DNA of 64,000 nt from Sulfitobacter sediminilitoris. Its GTDB lineage: Bacteria > Pseudomonadota > Alphaproteobacteria > Rhodobacterales > Rhodobacteraceae. A model generated the notes under the pieces. The model saw only the letters and a program-made list of their open reading frames with translations. It was not told the origin of the DNA and did not search any database. The stretch spans positions 113,681-177,680 of the forward strand of contig NZ_JAABNT010000010.1 of NCBI RefSeq assembly GCF_010667575.1, written 5' to 3'. Made by a program: the position numbers and the translations under genes. Positions 1 through 8,071 of this stretch are shown in pieces. Each line of letters starts with the position of its first letter. Positions within the stretch are counted from its first letter, which is position 1.

Positions 1-398
1 TCCACAACAGCATTCTGAAACGTCAGACCGTTGAAATTCGGAACCTGCGCGCCCTCTTCGGTCGTAAATCCCAAGGAAAGGTGCAGTTCCCGAAACCGTT
101 GATCCGTCAGACGGTTCAACAGGGACGTTTCCTCGACCGGGTCACTTTCCAACACCTTGCGCATCAGGCCCTTACCGAAGATCTGGTCTTCCAGGTCAAA
201 GGCGCGCATCACAAAGCTATAGACTTCGAAATCCTCGATCAGCTCTTTTGGGGTCGTGATCTGGCCAATGCGTTCGCGAAATGCTTGTTCCGCACGCTGA
301 TTGGTCGGCTCATCGCGCATCAATGCAATCTGCCGATCGCGCGTCGCATCTATCAATCGCAATGCAGTCGGACTGCCAAGACCATTGATGCTGATCAT
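1..398 (-). CDS. DUF1217-family flagellar-locus protein (N-terminal part, runs off the window)
   Basis: The minus strand is open from an ATG at 398 to the window edge and encodes about 132 residues starting MISINGLGSPTALRLID. The sequence resembles the DUF1217 proteins that sit beside flaF/flbT in Rhodobacterales flagellar clusters; their biochemical role is not established. It starts 10 bp after the flbT stop, so it is probably the third gene of a flaF-flbT-DUF1217 operon. The C-terminus lies outside the window. Family assignment is from memory of the conserved N-terminus, without a database search. Confidence 0.7.
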   Translation of the reverse strand, partial: MISINGLGSPTALRLIDATRDRQIALMRDEPTNQRAEQAFRERIGQITTPKELIEDFEVYSFVMRAFDLEDQIFGKGLMRKVLESDPVEETSLLNRLTDQRFRELHLSLGFTTEEGAQVPNFNGLTFQNAVV

Positions 399-407
399 CG
401 TCCCAAC

Positions 408-827
408 CTACTCTGCCGCCGTCTTGGCGTATTTGTCTTCCAGCATCTCAAACAGCCGGGCCTCGTATTCGATCAGCGGACGCAGCGCGCGCATCGCCTT
501 ATAGAAATCTGCCGTGGACACATGATGGGCAGCATCGAAAATGTGCTGCGCAACCTCATCATGGAAAACAGGAACCATCTGTCCCAGCTTCTTTTGAATG
601 ATCGGCACCAGCTTTGCGCGTATCGCAGGGTCAAGCAACGAAGCCTGGATGAAAAAATACACCTCTTTTACAGGTGTGCGCGCCTCATCCTCTTTCAGCA
701 GGTCTGCTTCGCGAACAATATCTGCATGGGTCTCAATCACCAGCATCTGGCGCCGGTCAGAATTACGCACAACGCAGCCGTTGATCAGAAGACGCTCATT
801 CGGTTTCAGTGTCAGTTGTAATCCCAT
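408..827 (-). CDS. flbT: Flagellar biosynthesis repressor FlbT
   Basis: The 139-residue product has the FlbT start (MGLQLTLKPNERLLINGCVV) and normal family length. FlbT is known in Caulobacter as a post-transcriptional regulator that binds the 5' leader of flagellin mRNA and, with FlaF, ties flagellin synthesis to hook assembly. The ATG at 827 follows a GGAGTG ribosome site and lies 6 bp after the flaF stop, so the two are co-transcribed. No flagellin gene is visible here; it may lie beyond the left edge or elsewhere. Confidence 0.93.
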   Translation of the reverse strand: MGLQLTLKPNERLLINGCVVRNSDRRQMLVIETHADIVREADLLKEDEARTPVKEVYFFIQASLLDPAIRAKLVPIIQKKLGQMVPVFHDEVAQHIFDAAHHVSTADFYKAMRALRPLIEYEARLFEMLEDKYAKTAAE

Positions 828-833
828 ATCCGA

Positions 834-1235
834 TCACTCCGGTGCTGCGCTAAGGGCCCGTCCGCCAAGGCCATCAATAATACTTCGGTTGACGTCGATC
901 AGCGGGCGAACCGTCTTGCCACCCGCCATGACGCTTTGCGTATGGCTTTCAACCCAGACAGCCAAGGACACGAGCCCGGCACGCAGATTTGGGTTCAGCG
1001 CGTTGTCTTTTTCCAGCAGGTCCATTTTGAACGTGGCCCAGATCATCTGGTTTTTCCAAAGCGTGTGCCGCAAACCGTCAGCCAGCAATTGCAAACGATC
1101 AATACGACGCTCTGTCGTATCAAAGGCCTCGAATTGCTGCTCTAGTTCTGAAGTCACTTGCGCAAGGATGCGACGCTCAATCTCGCGTGGCGCTTCCGTG
1201 TGCGAGATCGTCCGCTTGTACGCGGCTACGCTCAT
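834..1235 (-). CDS. flaF: Flagellar biosynthesis regulator FlaF
   Basis: The 133-residue product has the FlaF pattern MSVAAYKRTISHTEAPREIE and a C-terminal stretch ending VNRSIIDGLGG. The start chosen is the ATG at 1235, because the upstream in-frame GTG (1244) lies inside the AGGTGACAGGA ribosome site. FlaF is the partner of FlbT in post-transcriptional control of flagellin. It is the first gene of the flaF-flbT-DUF1217 transcription unit; a perfect CtrA-type box lies 55 bp upstream at 1290-1304. Confidence 0.93.
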   Translation of the reverse strand: MSVAAYKRTISHTEAPREIERRILAQVTSELEQQFEAFDTTERRIDRLQLLADGLRHTLWKNQMIWATFKMDLLEKDNALNPNLRAGLVSLAVWVESHTQSVMAGGKTVRPLIDVNRSIIDGLGGRALSAAPE

Positions 1236-1289
1236 TCCTGTCACCTTTTGTTTTTTTTCTGCCTCAACGGTAACTGTAGCGATGCGGAG

Positions 1290-1304
1290 TTAAGGGAAAT
1301 TTAA
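1290..1304. promoter_or_regulatory. CtrA-type box upstream of flaF
   Basis: TTAA-GGGAAAT-TTAA followed by C is an exact match to the CtrA consensus TTAA-N7-TTAA(C). It lies 55-69 bp upstream of the flaF start, a position suited to activation. CtrA controls motility genes in many Rhodobacteraceae; binding here is inferred. Confidence 0.6.
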
Positions 1305-1385
1305 CATTTGGAAATTTTACTGAGATTCGGGCCGTTTAGGGCATCGACGACCCCGATTATTGCAGCGATGTCACAACCAGAGAAA

Positions 1386-1413
1386 AGCCCACGTACCGGA
1401 TGGTTCGTGGGCT
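1386..1413 (-). terminator. Probable rho-independent terminator for the 1474-1932 gene
   Basis: Arms AGCCCACG and CGTGGGCT pair perfectly over 8 bp around a 12-nt loop. On the minus strand the hairpin is followed by TTTTCTCT, so it serves the minus-strand gene ending at 1474. The T-tract is short, so strength is uncertain. Confidence 0.5.
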
Positions 1414-1473
1414 CTACCATATATTGTGATTAGTTCTACGCGCTGCCACTAGGGCCGCCGGATCGTTGCGATT

Positions 1474-1932
1474 CTACTGAACAAGCGCTTCTCTTTGCCA
1501 AGACAGCTGCTTATCCCGAGTCTGCTGCGACACAACATGTCCTTCAGGCGCTACGCCAACCGGATTTTCCGTCTGATGTGGCACAGCCAGCTTAACAAGG
1601 ATGTCACCGATTGCCTGACCCAGCGTCTCAGCAGAATAATCCTTGGCCTGATTCATTGCTGCGGACTCAATGTAGATGACGGTATCATCGCTGACTTCGA
1701 TCTCGAATTCCTCAAAGAGCACATCGGCAAGTGACGCACCCGGCATCACCTCTTCTCCCGCGATACAGGCGCAGGCGGTCATGCCTTCGTGATCCAGCTT
1801 CGAGGTGAAGCACACGGTCGGAACGGACAATAGGGACGACAGCATGCGCGCAACCGGAGAATGATTTGAGCCCTCGCAAATCTCCATTTGATGGCTCCAA
1901 ACATGCTCCAGGACAGTTTGAGTCTTCACCAC
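1474..1932 (-). CDS. Hypothetical protein at the flagellar locus
   Basis: This 152-residue, mostly acidic soluble protein has no signal peptide or membrane segment. I do not recognise the family. A strong GGAGGTGAAG ribosome site precedes two adjacent GTG codons (1932 and 1929); the second has the better spacing. The middle region contains MTACACIAGEEVMPGAS and several cysteines. It shares no operon with flaF because about 230 bp and a hairpin separate them. It may be a chemotaxis- or flagellum-associated accessory, but only its position suggests that. Confidence 0.7.
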   Translation of the reverse strand: MVKTQTVLEHVWSHQMEICEGSNHSPVARMLSSLLSVPTVCFTSKLDHEGMTACACIAGEEVMPGASLADVLFEEFEIEVSDDTVIYIESAAMNQAKDYSAETLGQAIGDILVKLAVPHQTENPVGVAPEGHVVSQQTRDKQLSWQREALVQ

Positions 1933-2294
1933 TTCACCTCCGTTAACTTTTCAACTCAAAGTTACTCAATTCGACGGACTCTTTGAACCGAAAATTTGTT
2001 AATTTTTCTACGCTTTTTTGGGCATTTACTCAGCGTTAACCATTTTCGGCAGGCGAAAGTTAACATTCGAAAGGTTGCAAAAATCCGCTTTTGTCGTTGA
2101 TTTTCTGATGTCTAGATATGGTAGCTATTGTTCATCACATAACTAGTAATGGTGCCGACGCCCAGATTTGGAACACAACTACCAACACATGAATTTTACA
2201 TTTAAATATTTGCATCATTGGAATAAATATGTTCATCGCAGAATCACCGGCAGATTGTGGTTTTTCTGGCAGTCTGAGCATCAAGCAGCAACAA
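1933..2294. other. AT-rich intergenic stretch
   Basis: The 362 bp between two minus-strand genes are clearly richer in A+T than the flanks and contain four TTAAC or GTTAA half-sites near 1944, 1997, 2034 and 2069, none at the exact CtrA spacing. They probably include the promoter of the 1474-1932 gene. I see no convincing gene; the 61-codon plus-strand frame at 2168 lacks any recognisable feature. Confidence 0.4.
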
Positions 2295-2999
2295 TCAGCC
2301 TTCGACGCCACTGTCCTGGGTTTCGGTCAAAAGCAGATAGCCCGATGACCTGACCGTCGATACCGAAATCTCTGATCCGAATGCCTGAGAGAACTTCTTG
2401 CGGATCTTGGCGACATGAACGTCGAACTTGCGGTCGCCATACTGCCAGGGTCGTCCGTCTATCGCCTGGCTCAGATCGTCCCGCGTAACGATCTCTCCTT
2501 GATGGCGGTAAAGAATTCCAAGAATCTGTGCTTCAACGGTGGTCAGTTGCGCACGATCAGCAAGATATGCTTCGGTTTCCCACTCTACATTCAGGTTTTG
2601 CAGGTTGTCTTGATCCAGTGGATGACCAAGGCGCACTGCCACCCGCGCCGCAAGTTCATGCAAGGGGCACGGCCATTCAACAACATCGTCCGCACCAGCA
2701 AAAAATGCATCGGTGCCACAAATGCATTCGCGGTCCCGGATAACAATAACGATGGGCTTTTTGTCCAGCGAATTCAGTGACTGGATAGCTTCGATTTTGC
2801 CATTGCAGTCATCAGCAATATGAACAAAAACAACACCTTTTGTGGCTTGGTCGATGCCATTTTCCGCGATTTTCTGGAACGTCGAAATTGTCTCGAACTT
2901 GTGCTTGAGGACAATAAGAAACAGGTAAGTCAATGGATGCGCAACTGAGGGGTCGTTCGTCACCAGCAAAGATGACGTCCCTATCTGTTCTCTAAACAT
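2295..2999 (-). CDS. OmpR-type winged-helix regulator with degenerate receiver domain
   Basis: From the ATG at 2999 the product has 234 residues (242 from a GTG at 3023). The first half resembles a receiver fold but lacks the usual acidic pocket (DDD) and an obvious phospho-acceptor context; a segment FAGADDVVEWPCPLHEL corresponds to the alpha4-alpha5 region. The C-terminal 90 residues form an OmpR/PhoB winged helix (LTTVEAQILGILYRHQGEIV, DVHVAKIRKKF, VRSSGYLL). It is probably a DNA-binding regulator that does not depend on phosphorylation. The position suggests control of flagellar genes, in the way FtcR-type regulators act in Brucella; that role is inference. Confidence 0.82.
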   Translation of the reverse strand: MFREQIGTSSLLVTNDPSVAHPLTYLFLIVLKHKFETISTFQKIAENGIDQATKGVVFVHIADDCNGKIEAIQSLNSLDKKPIVIVIRDRECICGTDAFFAGADDVVEWPCPLHELAARVAVRLGHPLDQDNLQNLNVEWETEAYLADRAQLTTVEAQILGILYRHQGEIVTRDDLSQAIDGRPWQYGDRKFDVHVAKIRKKFSQAFGSEISVSTVRSSGYLLLTETQDSGVEG

Positions 3000-3237
3000 T
3001 GTCTTGGCCACTCCCGCCCGCACACAGCATCAAGTTGCCTTACGAAATCATCTTCCCGGCCTGGCGACCCATCCATCGGTTCAAGCCAGGTCACGATCCG
3101 GAAGTCCATTCTTCGAGAAAAATTTGAGCCAACACAAGAAAAAATCGAAAATTTTACGAATGATTAACTTCAATACTTAGGTACTGCTCATAATGGATGC
3201 AGAAAGCGCCTGAAAACCTGAAATATAGGTTATCACT

Positions 3238-3453
3238 ATGAAAAGTTCCAATGGCGCTCAGGCGACCCGACAACAAGCGATCGCCGCCGCGCACCGACTC
3301 TCTTCACTCGTCCAGCTCACTCAGCACGACCAGTTCCTGCATGAGACGATGCAATATGCGACAGATGTGATCGCCCGTTCGGGACTTCTTTCAGACGCGT
3401 TGCAGATGCAAACGCACGCCAGCCCCAGAGATGCCAAGCGACACTTTCAATAA
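3238..3453 (+). CDS. Small hypothetical protein
   Basis: A 71-residue frame begins at an ATG 11 bp after an AGG and encodes a soluble, helix-prone protein (ATRQQAIAAAHRLSSLVQLT). Nothing opposes it on the other strand and its codon use looks like the neighbours, but I recognise no family. It lies between the regulator at 2295-2999 and the MucR-type gene. It could be a small regulator or spurious. Confidence 0.35.
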   Translation: MKSSNGAQATRQQAIAAAHRLSSLVQLTQHDQFLHETMQYATDVIARSGLLSDALQMQTHASPRDAKRHFQ

Positions 3454-3732
3454 ACGAACATCAGCCCAAATCATCGGCGAAAAAGTGCAAATGCATCAAT
3501 TGGACACCGCAACTTTCCGCCGATGGCAGCACAGCGCTCTGAATTTTCTTGCGACACAAAGAGAGAATCCCGTCTAAGCTGGTTAATAAAGATAACTCGA
3601 AGTTGAAAGTTCTTCAAATGAGACAAATATTCTCAAACGGTCCTTGACTTGGATACTGCAACTGCCAAATACATCTTAAAAATTGGAAGAACGGATTTCT
3701 TCAACCAGGGCGGGTAACACAAGGAATGATCG

Positions 3733-4200
3733 GTGACTAACAAGATTAATGCGACACAGCCGACCAACGCCTTGGTGCAGGTCCTTTCCTGTTTCGCAGC
3801 TCGCGAGAATGCTACCGTCGAGGACGTTGTGGCACTCGCGAAACAACTGAAGGCCGTGTTGGGAGACGCAGCAAACAAAGACGTACCCCGAAGTCTGGTT
3901 TCAACTGCAGACCTAAGTACCCAGATCGCTGTTCCGGCGGTGCCACTTGATCAGTCAGTCACGGACGAGGCAGTCACCTGCCTATGCTGTGGCAAGTCCT
4001 TCACAATGCTCAAGCGGCATCTGAAGGCAGAGCATGGATTGACCGAAGAACAGTACCGTGTTCGCTTTGATCTGCCAGAGGATCATCCATTGGTTGCGCC
4101 GAACTATTCCATCCGCAAGGCAGAATACGCAAAGCGTATTGGGCTGGGCAAATACACCCGCGATGACGTGGCAACACAAAACAGCTTGCCCTCTGCCTAA
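3733..4200 (+). CDS. MucR/Ros-family zinc-finger transcriptional regulator
   Basis: The 155-residue product carries the Ros/MucR zinc finger C-x2-C-x9-H-x4-H (CLCCGKSFTMLKRHLKAEH) followed by the diagnostic LTEEQYRVRFDLPEDHPLVAPNYS and IGLGKYT stretch. The start is a GTG with AAGGA upstream. MucR-family proteins bind AT-rich DNA and act as global repressors; in rhizobia and Brucella they control exopolysaccharide and motility. Its place directly upstream of motB, on a replicon that also carries polysaccharide genes, fits such a switch, but targets are not shown. The N-terminal 75 residues are longer than in compact MucR proteins. Confidence 0.88.
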   Translation: MTNKINATQPTNALVQVLSCFAARENATVEDVVALAKQLKAVLGDAANKDVPRSLVSTADLSTQIAVPAVPLDQSVTDEAVTCLCCGKSFTMLKRHLKAEHGLTEEQYRVRFDLPEDHPLVAPNYSIRKAEYAKRIGLGKYTRDDVATQNSLPSA

Positions 4201-4243
4201 AAGCATCTCCCGGCGCCTTGGAAATGCCTCAATTCAGCCGCTG

Positions 4244-4258
4244 TTAATCCTCTTTTAA
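4244..4258. promoter_or_regulatory. CtrA-type box upstream of motB
   Basis: TTAA-TCCTCTT-TTAA followed by CC is a second exact TTAA-N7-TTAA match, 86-100 bp upstream of motB. It lies between the mucR-like stop (4200) and motB, in the only space available for a motB promoter. Like the box before flaF, it suggests direct CtrA control of the plasmid flagellar genes. Confidence 0.6.
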
Positions 4259-4343
4259 CCTTGATACCTGCCCCTAACCGCGGAGTAGCAGAAGCACTGC
4301 CGCCGATAACGATCGATCCATTCGACGTGTTGAGGCAGAGTAT

Positions 4344-5543
4344 ATGGCAGCGACAACGCAGCCCAAGATTTTCAAGAAGATCGAAGTCATCGAAGGTGGT
4401 GGACACCACGGCGGTGGCTGGAAGGTAGCCTACGCTGACTTCATGACGGCGATGATGGCATTTTTCCTTCTGATGTGGATTCTTGCGAGTTCTGACGAAC
4501 AGAAACTGCGCGGGATTGCGGAATACTTTACCAACGCAACCTTGCCCGGCGGCAGCGGTGTTCTGGATGGCGCAACGCTGGGTCCCCCCGGCACATTGAC
4601 CGCATCCAGCGGCAGTATCGTTGCGCGTGGCTCTCAACTGGGGGCGATGGATGACCCCTCCCCCACTCAATGGGAAGTGAGGGATGTCACGGAGACATCT
4701 AATCCGGATGAAAAGGTGCTCGGCAACAAGCAGGGCGACCACGAAAATCCTGCGTCTGCTGATGCTTCGGAAAAGATTCAAAAGGCCGGCCCTGACGGTG
4801 ACAGCGGAACCGCAAGTGGACAGTCCGCCGAAATCGACATCAAGGCAGAGCATCCCATCGACGACATGAAGTTCAAGGAACTGCAGAACGATATCCTGCA
4901 GGCGATGCAGCAGAACCCCGATCTTGATCCGCTGGTTGAGAATGTCATTTTCGAACAAACGCCCGAAGGTCTGCACATCCAGATCATTGATCAGGAAGGC
5001 AAACCAATGTTCCACAGTGGCCGCGCCGAAATGGCCGGTGCCACCGAAACACTGATTGGCAACCTTGGCAAATCACTGTCCCAGTTGCCCAACCGCATTA
5101 TCCTGTCCGGCCACACGGACGCGGTGCCCTTCGCGAATAATGATACCTACGACAACTGGGATTTGTCGTCTGACCGCGCAAACGCAACACGCCGGGTGTT
5201 CGAGGCATCAGGCGTGGACCGCAACCGCATCATCCGGGTGTCCGGCATGGCTGATACACAGCTTCTAAAGCCCGAAAACCCCGAAGATCCCTCTAACCGA
5301 CGCATCTCGATCATGGTGCAGTACCGAACGGAAGATCAGGCTGACGCTCCTGTCCAAAAGGCAGACGCCGAACCGCACGGAAAAGGGACCCACGACGATC
5401 ACGTGTCACCGTCAAAGCAAACCGGTACGGACCACACCGACCCTTTGTTGCAAGAGACAAAGCATGCGGCGGATCATACCACGCCGACGCCCAGTCCGCT
5501 TGATGATCAGGTCTTTGAAAACCTGCGCAATGCGCTGCGCTAA
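4344..5543 (+). CDS. motB: Flagellar motor stator protein MotB
   Basis: This 399-residue protein has the MotB start, a single transmembrane helix (about residues 30-50) and the proton-path aspartate in KVAYADFMTAMMAFF. A variable linker (about 60-190) leads to the OmpA-like peptidoglycan-binding domain (about 200-330; ILSGHTDAVPF, SNRRISIMVQY). MotB anchors the stator to peptidoglycan and with MotA forms the ion channel that drives rotation. The C-terminal 65 residues beyond the OmpA domain are His/Asp-rich and probably disordered. motA follows separately at 6304, with a convergent gene in between, which is unusual compared with a motAB operon. Confidence 0.95.
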   Translation: MAATTQPKIFKKIEVIEGGGHHGGGWKVAYADFMTAMMAFFLLMWILASSDEQKLRGIAEYFTNATLPGGSGVLDGATLGPPGTLTASSGSIVARGSQLGAMDDPSPTQWEVRDVTETSNPDEKVLGNKQGDHENPASADASEKIQKAGPDGDSGTASGQSAEIDIKAEHPIDDMKFKELQNDILQAMQQNPDLDPLVENVIFEQTPEGLHIQIIDQEGKPMFHSGRAEMAGATETLIGNLGKSLSQLPNRIILSGHTDAVPFANNDTYDNWDLSSDRANATRRVFEASGVDRNRIIRVSGMADTQLLKPENPEDPSNRRISIMVQYRTEDQADAPVQKADAEPHGKGTHDDHVSPSKQTGTDHTDPLLQETKHAADHTTPTPSPLDDQVFENLRNALR

Positions 5544-6130
5544 TATTGTGCAGCCAATACAGCTAGCTTGGGTTTACGCACGCTCACAAATCTTGGACGG
5601 CGGGCCTGCTCGGCGGACCTGCGCAGGAATTCGGGCAGAAGCGGGCTCAATTCGCCGGTGGACTTCCGATCCACAGCAGGAGCAGGGGCAGGTGTGCTGT
5701 GCTGTACGGGTTTTGGGGCGGACACCGGCGCGGCCGGAACCCTTGGCTTCAGCCCAAGAACCAGCGCCGGATCCAGCCCTTCTTCCAACGCGTAAGTGTA
5801 GTTCACGGCATAATCGATGGCCTCGTCCAGTACCGTCGGATCAGACGCTACCAGTGCCATCAACCGCCGCTCATCCGAGTATCGAAAAGACCGCGTTTCA
5901 AATCCCGGCACCTGCGGAACAAAACAGATGTCCCGCGCCGCAAGCCGAAGGACATCCATGATCCGTTCAGCAATGTGTGGCCGCTCGTCCCGGCGGAACA
6001 CCACCATGTTACAGTCACCATCCCGCATCAGGCATGCGGCCAGACAAATCTCATCCGGCCAGCTGGCAAAGGCATGCCGAACATCTTCGGCATCAATAAG
6101 GACGATCAATGCACTTTGCGAGTTTGTCAT
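5540..6130 (-). CDS. Hypothetical protein between motB and motA
   Basis: The 196-residue product starts at ATG 6130 (GGAG 9 bp upstream; a GTG at 6163 is possible). It reads as a soluble alpha/beta domain (ALIVLIDAEDVRHAFASWP, NMVVFRRDERPHIAERIMDVL, VALVASDPTVLDEAID-like region) followed by a Pro/Ala-rich linker and a basic C-terminus. Its stop overlaps the motB stop by 4 bp on the opposite strand, so it is convergent with motB and divergent from motA. I do not recognise the family; position suggests a flagellar or chemotaxis link only. Confidence 0.75.
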   Translation of the reverse strand: MTNSQSALIVLIDAEDVRHAFASWPDEICLAACLMRDGDCNMVVFRRDERPHIAERIMDVLRLAARDICFVPQVPGFETRSFRYSDERRLMALVASDPTVLDEAIDYAVNYTYALEEGLDPALVLGLKPRVPAAPVSAPKPVQHSTPAPAPAVDRKSTGELSPLLPEFLRRSAEQARRPRFVSVRKPKLAVLAAQY

Positions 6131-6303
6131 GCGGGGCAGCTCCGGCATCATAAGAAGAGACACGGTTAATCATCTATTTGTTTAAATTTAGTTGTCAACT
6201 GTATTTGTATTGCAGAGTTTATACTTACAACCGGATAACTCTTCTTGATATTTAGAATAAATCATAAGTATAGTCAGAAAAAACCAGAAGAGCAGGCAAA
6301 GAA

Positions 6304-7173
6304 ATGACGATTATTATCGGCTTTATCGTTGTGTTGGGCATGGTCTTTGGCGGATACATGCTGTCTGGCGGCGACATGGGCATCATCATGCATGCTCTCC
6401 CCTTCGAAGGGATGATGATCGGCGGCGCGGCTTTGGGATCCTTCATCGCCGCGAATTCCTTTGGCAATCTTCTTGGTGCCGGCAAAGCGATGGTCAAGGC
6501 ATTCAAAGGCCCCAAGTGGAAAAGCGCAGACTACATTGATCTGCTGAACCTGATGTTCACGCTGGCCAAGATGTATCAGCAGGACGGCATGCTGTCTTTG
6601 GATGAACATATTGAAAACCCGAAAGAAAGCAGCATCTTCTCGCAATATCCAAAGCTTCAGAAGGACCACTTTGCCGTGGACCTGATCACAGACAGTTTCC
6701 GGATGCTGGCGCTTCAGTTCGATGACCCCTATCAGACCGAAGATGTGATCAACCGCAAGCTCAAGAAACACCATCACGAGGCGCTCACCGCCCCTCACGG
6801 GCTGACCACTGTCTCTGATGCCCTGCCTGCCATCGGGATTGTTGCAGCGGTTTTGGGCGTGATCAAGACCATGGCCTCCATCGACAAGCCACCCGCCGTG
6901 CTGGGTGCTATGATCGGTGGCGCGCTTGTGGGTACGTTTCTGGGTGTTTTCCTCGCGTACTGCTTTGTCTCGCCTCTCGCGAACCGGCTTGAGGCGATCG
7001 AGGAGCAGGACGGCATGTATTACTCGGTGATCCGGGATATCTTTATCGCCATTCTGCACAACCACTCACCTGCGATCTGCACCGAAATCGGACGCGGCAA
7101 CATCCCGACATCGCTGCAGCCCAGCTTTTACGAGATGGAAGAAGCCCGTCAAAGCATGCCACAGGCCGCTTGA
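6304..7173 (+). CDS. motA: Flagellar motor stator protein MotA
   Basis: This 289-residue membrane protein has four hydrophobic segments (about 2-20, 35-52, 175-193, 200-222) and a large cytoplasmic loop between the second and third, the MotA layout. Motifs typical of the family include PAIGIVAAVLGVIKTM and GGALVGTFLGVFLAYCFVSPLA, with the conserved prolines near the channel. It assembles with MotB as the stator. The gene is preceded by an AT-rich promoter region (6170-6300) and followed after 3 bp by the FliJ-like gene, so the two form an operon. Confidence 0.95.
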   Translation: MTIIIGFIVVLGMVFGGYMLSGGDMGIIMHALPFEGMMIGGAALGSFIAANSFGNLLGAGKAMVKAFKGPKWKSADYIDLLNLMFTLAKMYQQDGMLSLDEHIENPKESSIFSQYPKLQKDHFAVDLITDSFRMLALQFDDPYQTEDVINRKLKKHHHEALTAPHGLTTVSDALPAIGIVAAVLGVIKTMASIDKPPAVLGAMIGGALVGTFLGVFLAYCFVSPLANRLEAIEEQDGMYYSVIRDIFIAILHNHSPAICTEIGRGNIPTSLQPSFYEMEEARQSMPQAA

Positions 7174-7176
7174 CCC

Positions 7177-7623
7177 ATGGCAGTCCGTGATCGTCTCAAG
7201 GCGTTACGCCTGATGGAGCGGATCACACGCCACCAGATGGAGGCCATCGGTGCGGAGCTTTCCGCGCTGCGGGCCGAGCAGGCAGAACTTGAAACGCAGA
7301 AAGACCGGCTCAAGGCTGTTTCCATTCAGGAAGCCAGGACCAGCACGGACGACACACGGCCCTATCTGCCCGCCTATCTGCAATCGGTTGAAACCCAGCA
7401 ATCGCACTGGACAGAAGAACAGGACAAGATCGAGGAAAAGGCCGTTCTTGCCGAAGCAAGGCTGATGAACGCATTCCGGGAGGTCAAGACGAGAGAAGTC
7501 GTCCTGGGCCGGGTAGAGCAGGAAGTGGAGCAGGAAAAACAGCGCGCGGAAATCGCACAGATGGATGATGCGGGCCGCGCGTTGTTCGTGCTTGGCCGAA
7601 ACGCGCAGACCGCTAAGCCTTAA
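7177..7623 (+). CDS. FliJ-like coiled-coil flagellar protein
   Basis: The 148-residue product is almost entirely charged coiled coil (RHQMEAIGAELSALRAEQAELE; VLGRVEQEVEQEKQRAEIAQM), with the size and charge pattern of FliJ-type export chaperones or stalk proteins. It starts 3 bp after motA and is surely co-translated with it. FliJ normally works with the FliI ATPase in flagellar export; no fliI is present in this window, so assignment rests on coiled-coil pattern and neighbourhood. Confidence 0.6.
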   Translation: MAVRDRLKALRLMERITRHQMEAIGAELSALRAEQAELETQKDRLKAVSIQEARTSTDDTRPYLPAYLQSVETQQSHWTEEQDKIEEKAVLAEARLMNAFREVKTREVVLGRVEQEVEQEKQRAEIAQMDDAGRALFVLGRNAQTAKP

Positions 7624-7632
7624 CAGGCCTGC

Positions 7633-8028
7633 TCAGGCGGCTGCGGACCAGCCCTTTGCCCAGATCTTGCGCAGATCGTCAGCCAGCGTCGTCGGATCGA
7701 ACGGTTTTCCAACCACATCCAGATCCATCGGATGCACCAGCAAACTATCCCCGCCATCCATCAACCGTGCGGTCAAATAGACAGCCGGAACATTCTCGTA
7801 CCCCGGTATCTTGCGGATTTCGACAAGGGTTTCTGGTCCCGTCAGTCCCGGCATCTGCACGTCGCTCAGGATCAGCTGCGGCGCAAAAGCCTCGATGACA
7901 TCAAGCGCCTTCTCGCCCCGATCGACCTGCTCGATGGTAAAGCCGCCAATAAGTTCCAGCGCCATTCCCGTGATCTGCAAGATCTCCGGATCGTCTTCCA
8001 GATGCAAAATTTTCGTCAGCTCTGTCAT
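7633..8028 (-). CDS. CheY-like single-domain response regulator
   Basis: This 131-residue receiver domain has the acidic pair (LHLEDDPE), the phospho-acceptor aspartate in LILSDVQMPG, the switch threonine region (VYLTARL) and the lysine in VVGKPFDP. There is no output domain, so it acts by protein contact or as a phosphorelay intermediate. It lies 43 bp downstream of the large sensor kinase on the same strand, which makes it the likely partner of that kinase together with the Hpt protein. It could also act on the flagellar motor. Confidence 0.9.
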   Translation of the reverse strand: MTELTKILHLEDDPEILQITGMALELIGGFTIEQVDRGEKALDVIEAFAPQLILSDVQMPGLTGPETLVEIRKIPGYENVPAVYLTARLMDGGDSLLVHPMDLDVVGKPFDPTTLADDLRKIWAKGWSAAA

Positions 8029-8071
8029 CTTGTTCTCATGCTCCTGCTCAATTTACCTGCCCTCTTACTTG

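Noticed and set aside
2295..2999. Assignment of the winged-helix regulator as CtrA
   Set aside because: It lacks the conserved CtrA receiver and recognition-helix sequences; only the OmpR-type fold is shared.
4197..5015. 272-codon open frame opposite motB
   Set aside because: It is antisense to the well-supported motB domains and shows no motif; a codon-bias shadow.
6274..7065. 263-codon open frame opposite motA
   Set aside because: Antisense to motA, no recognisable domain, low-complexity composition.
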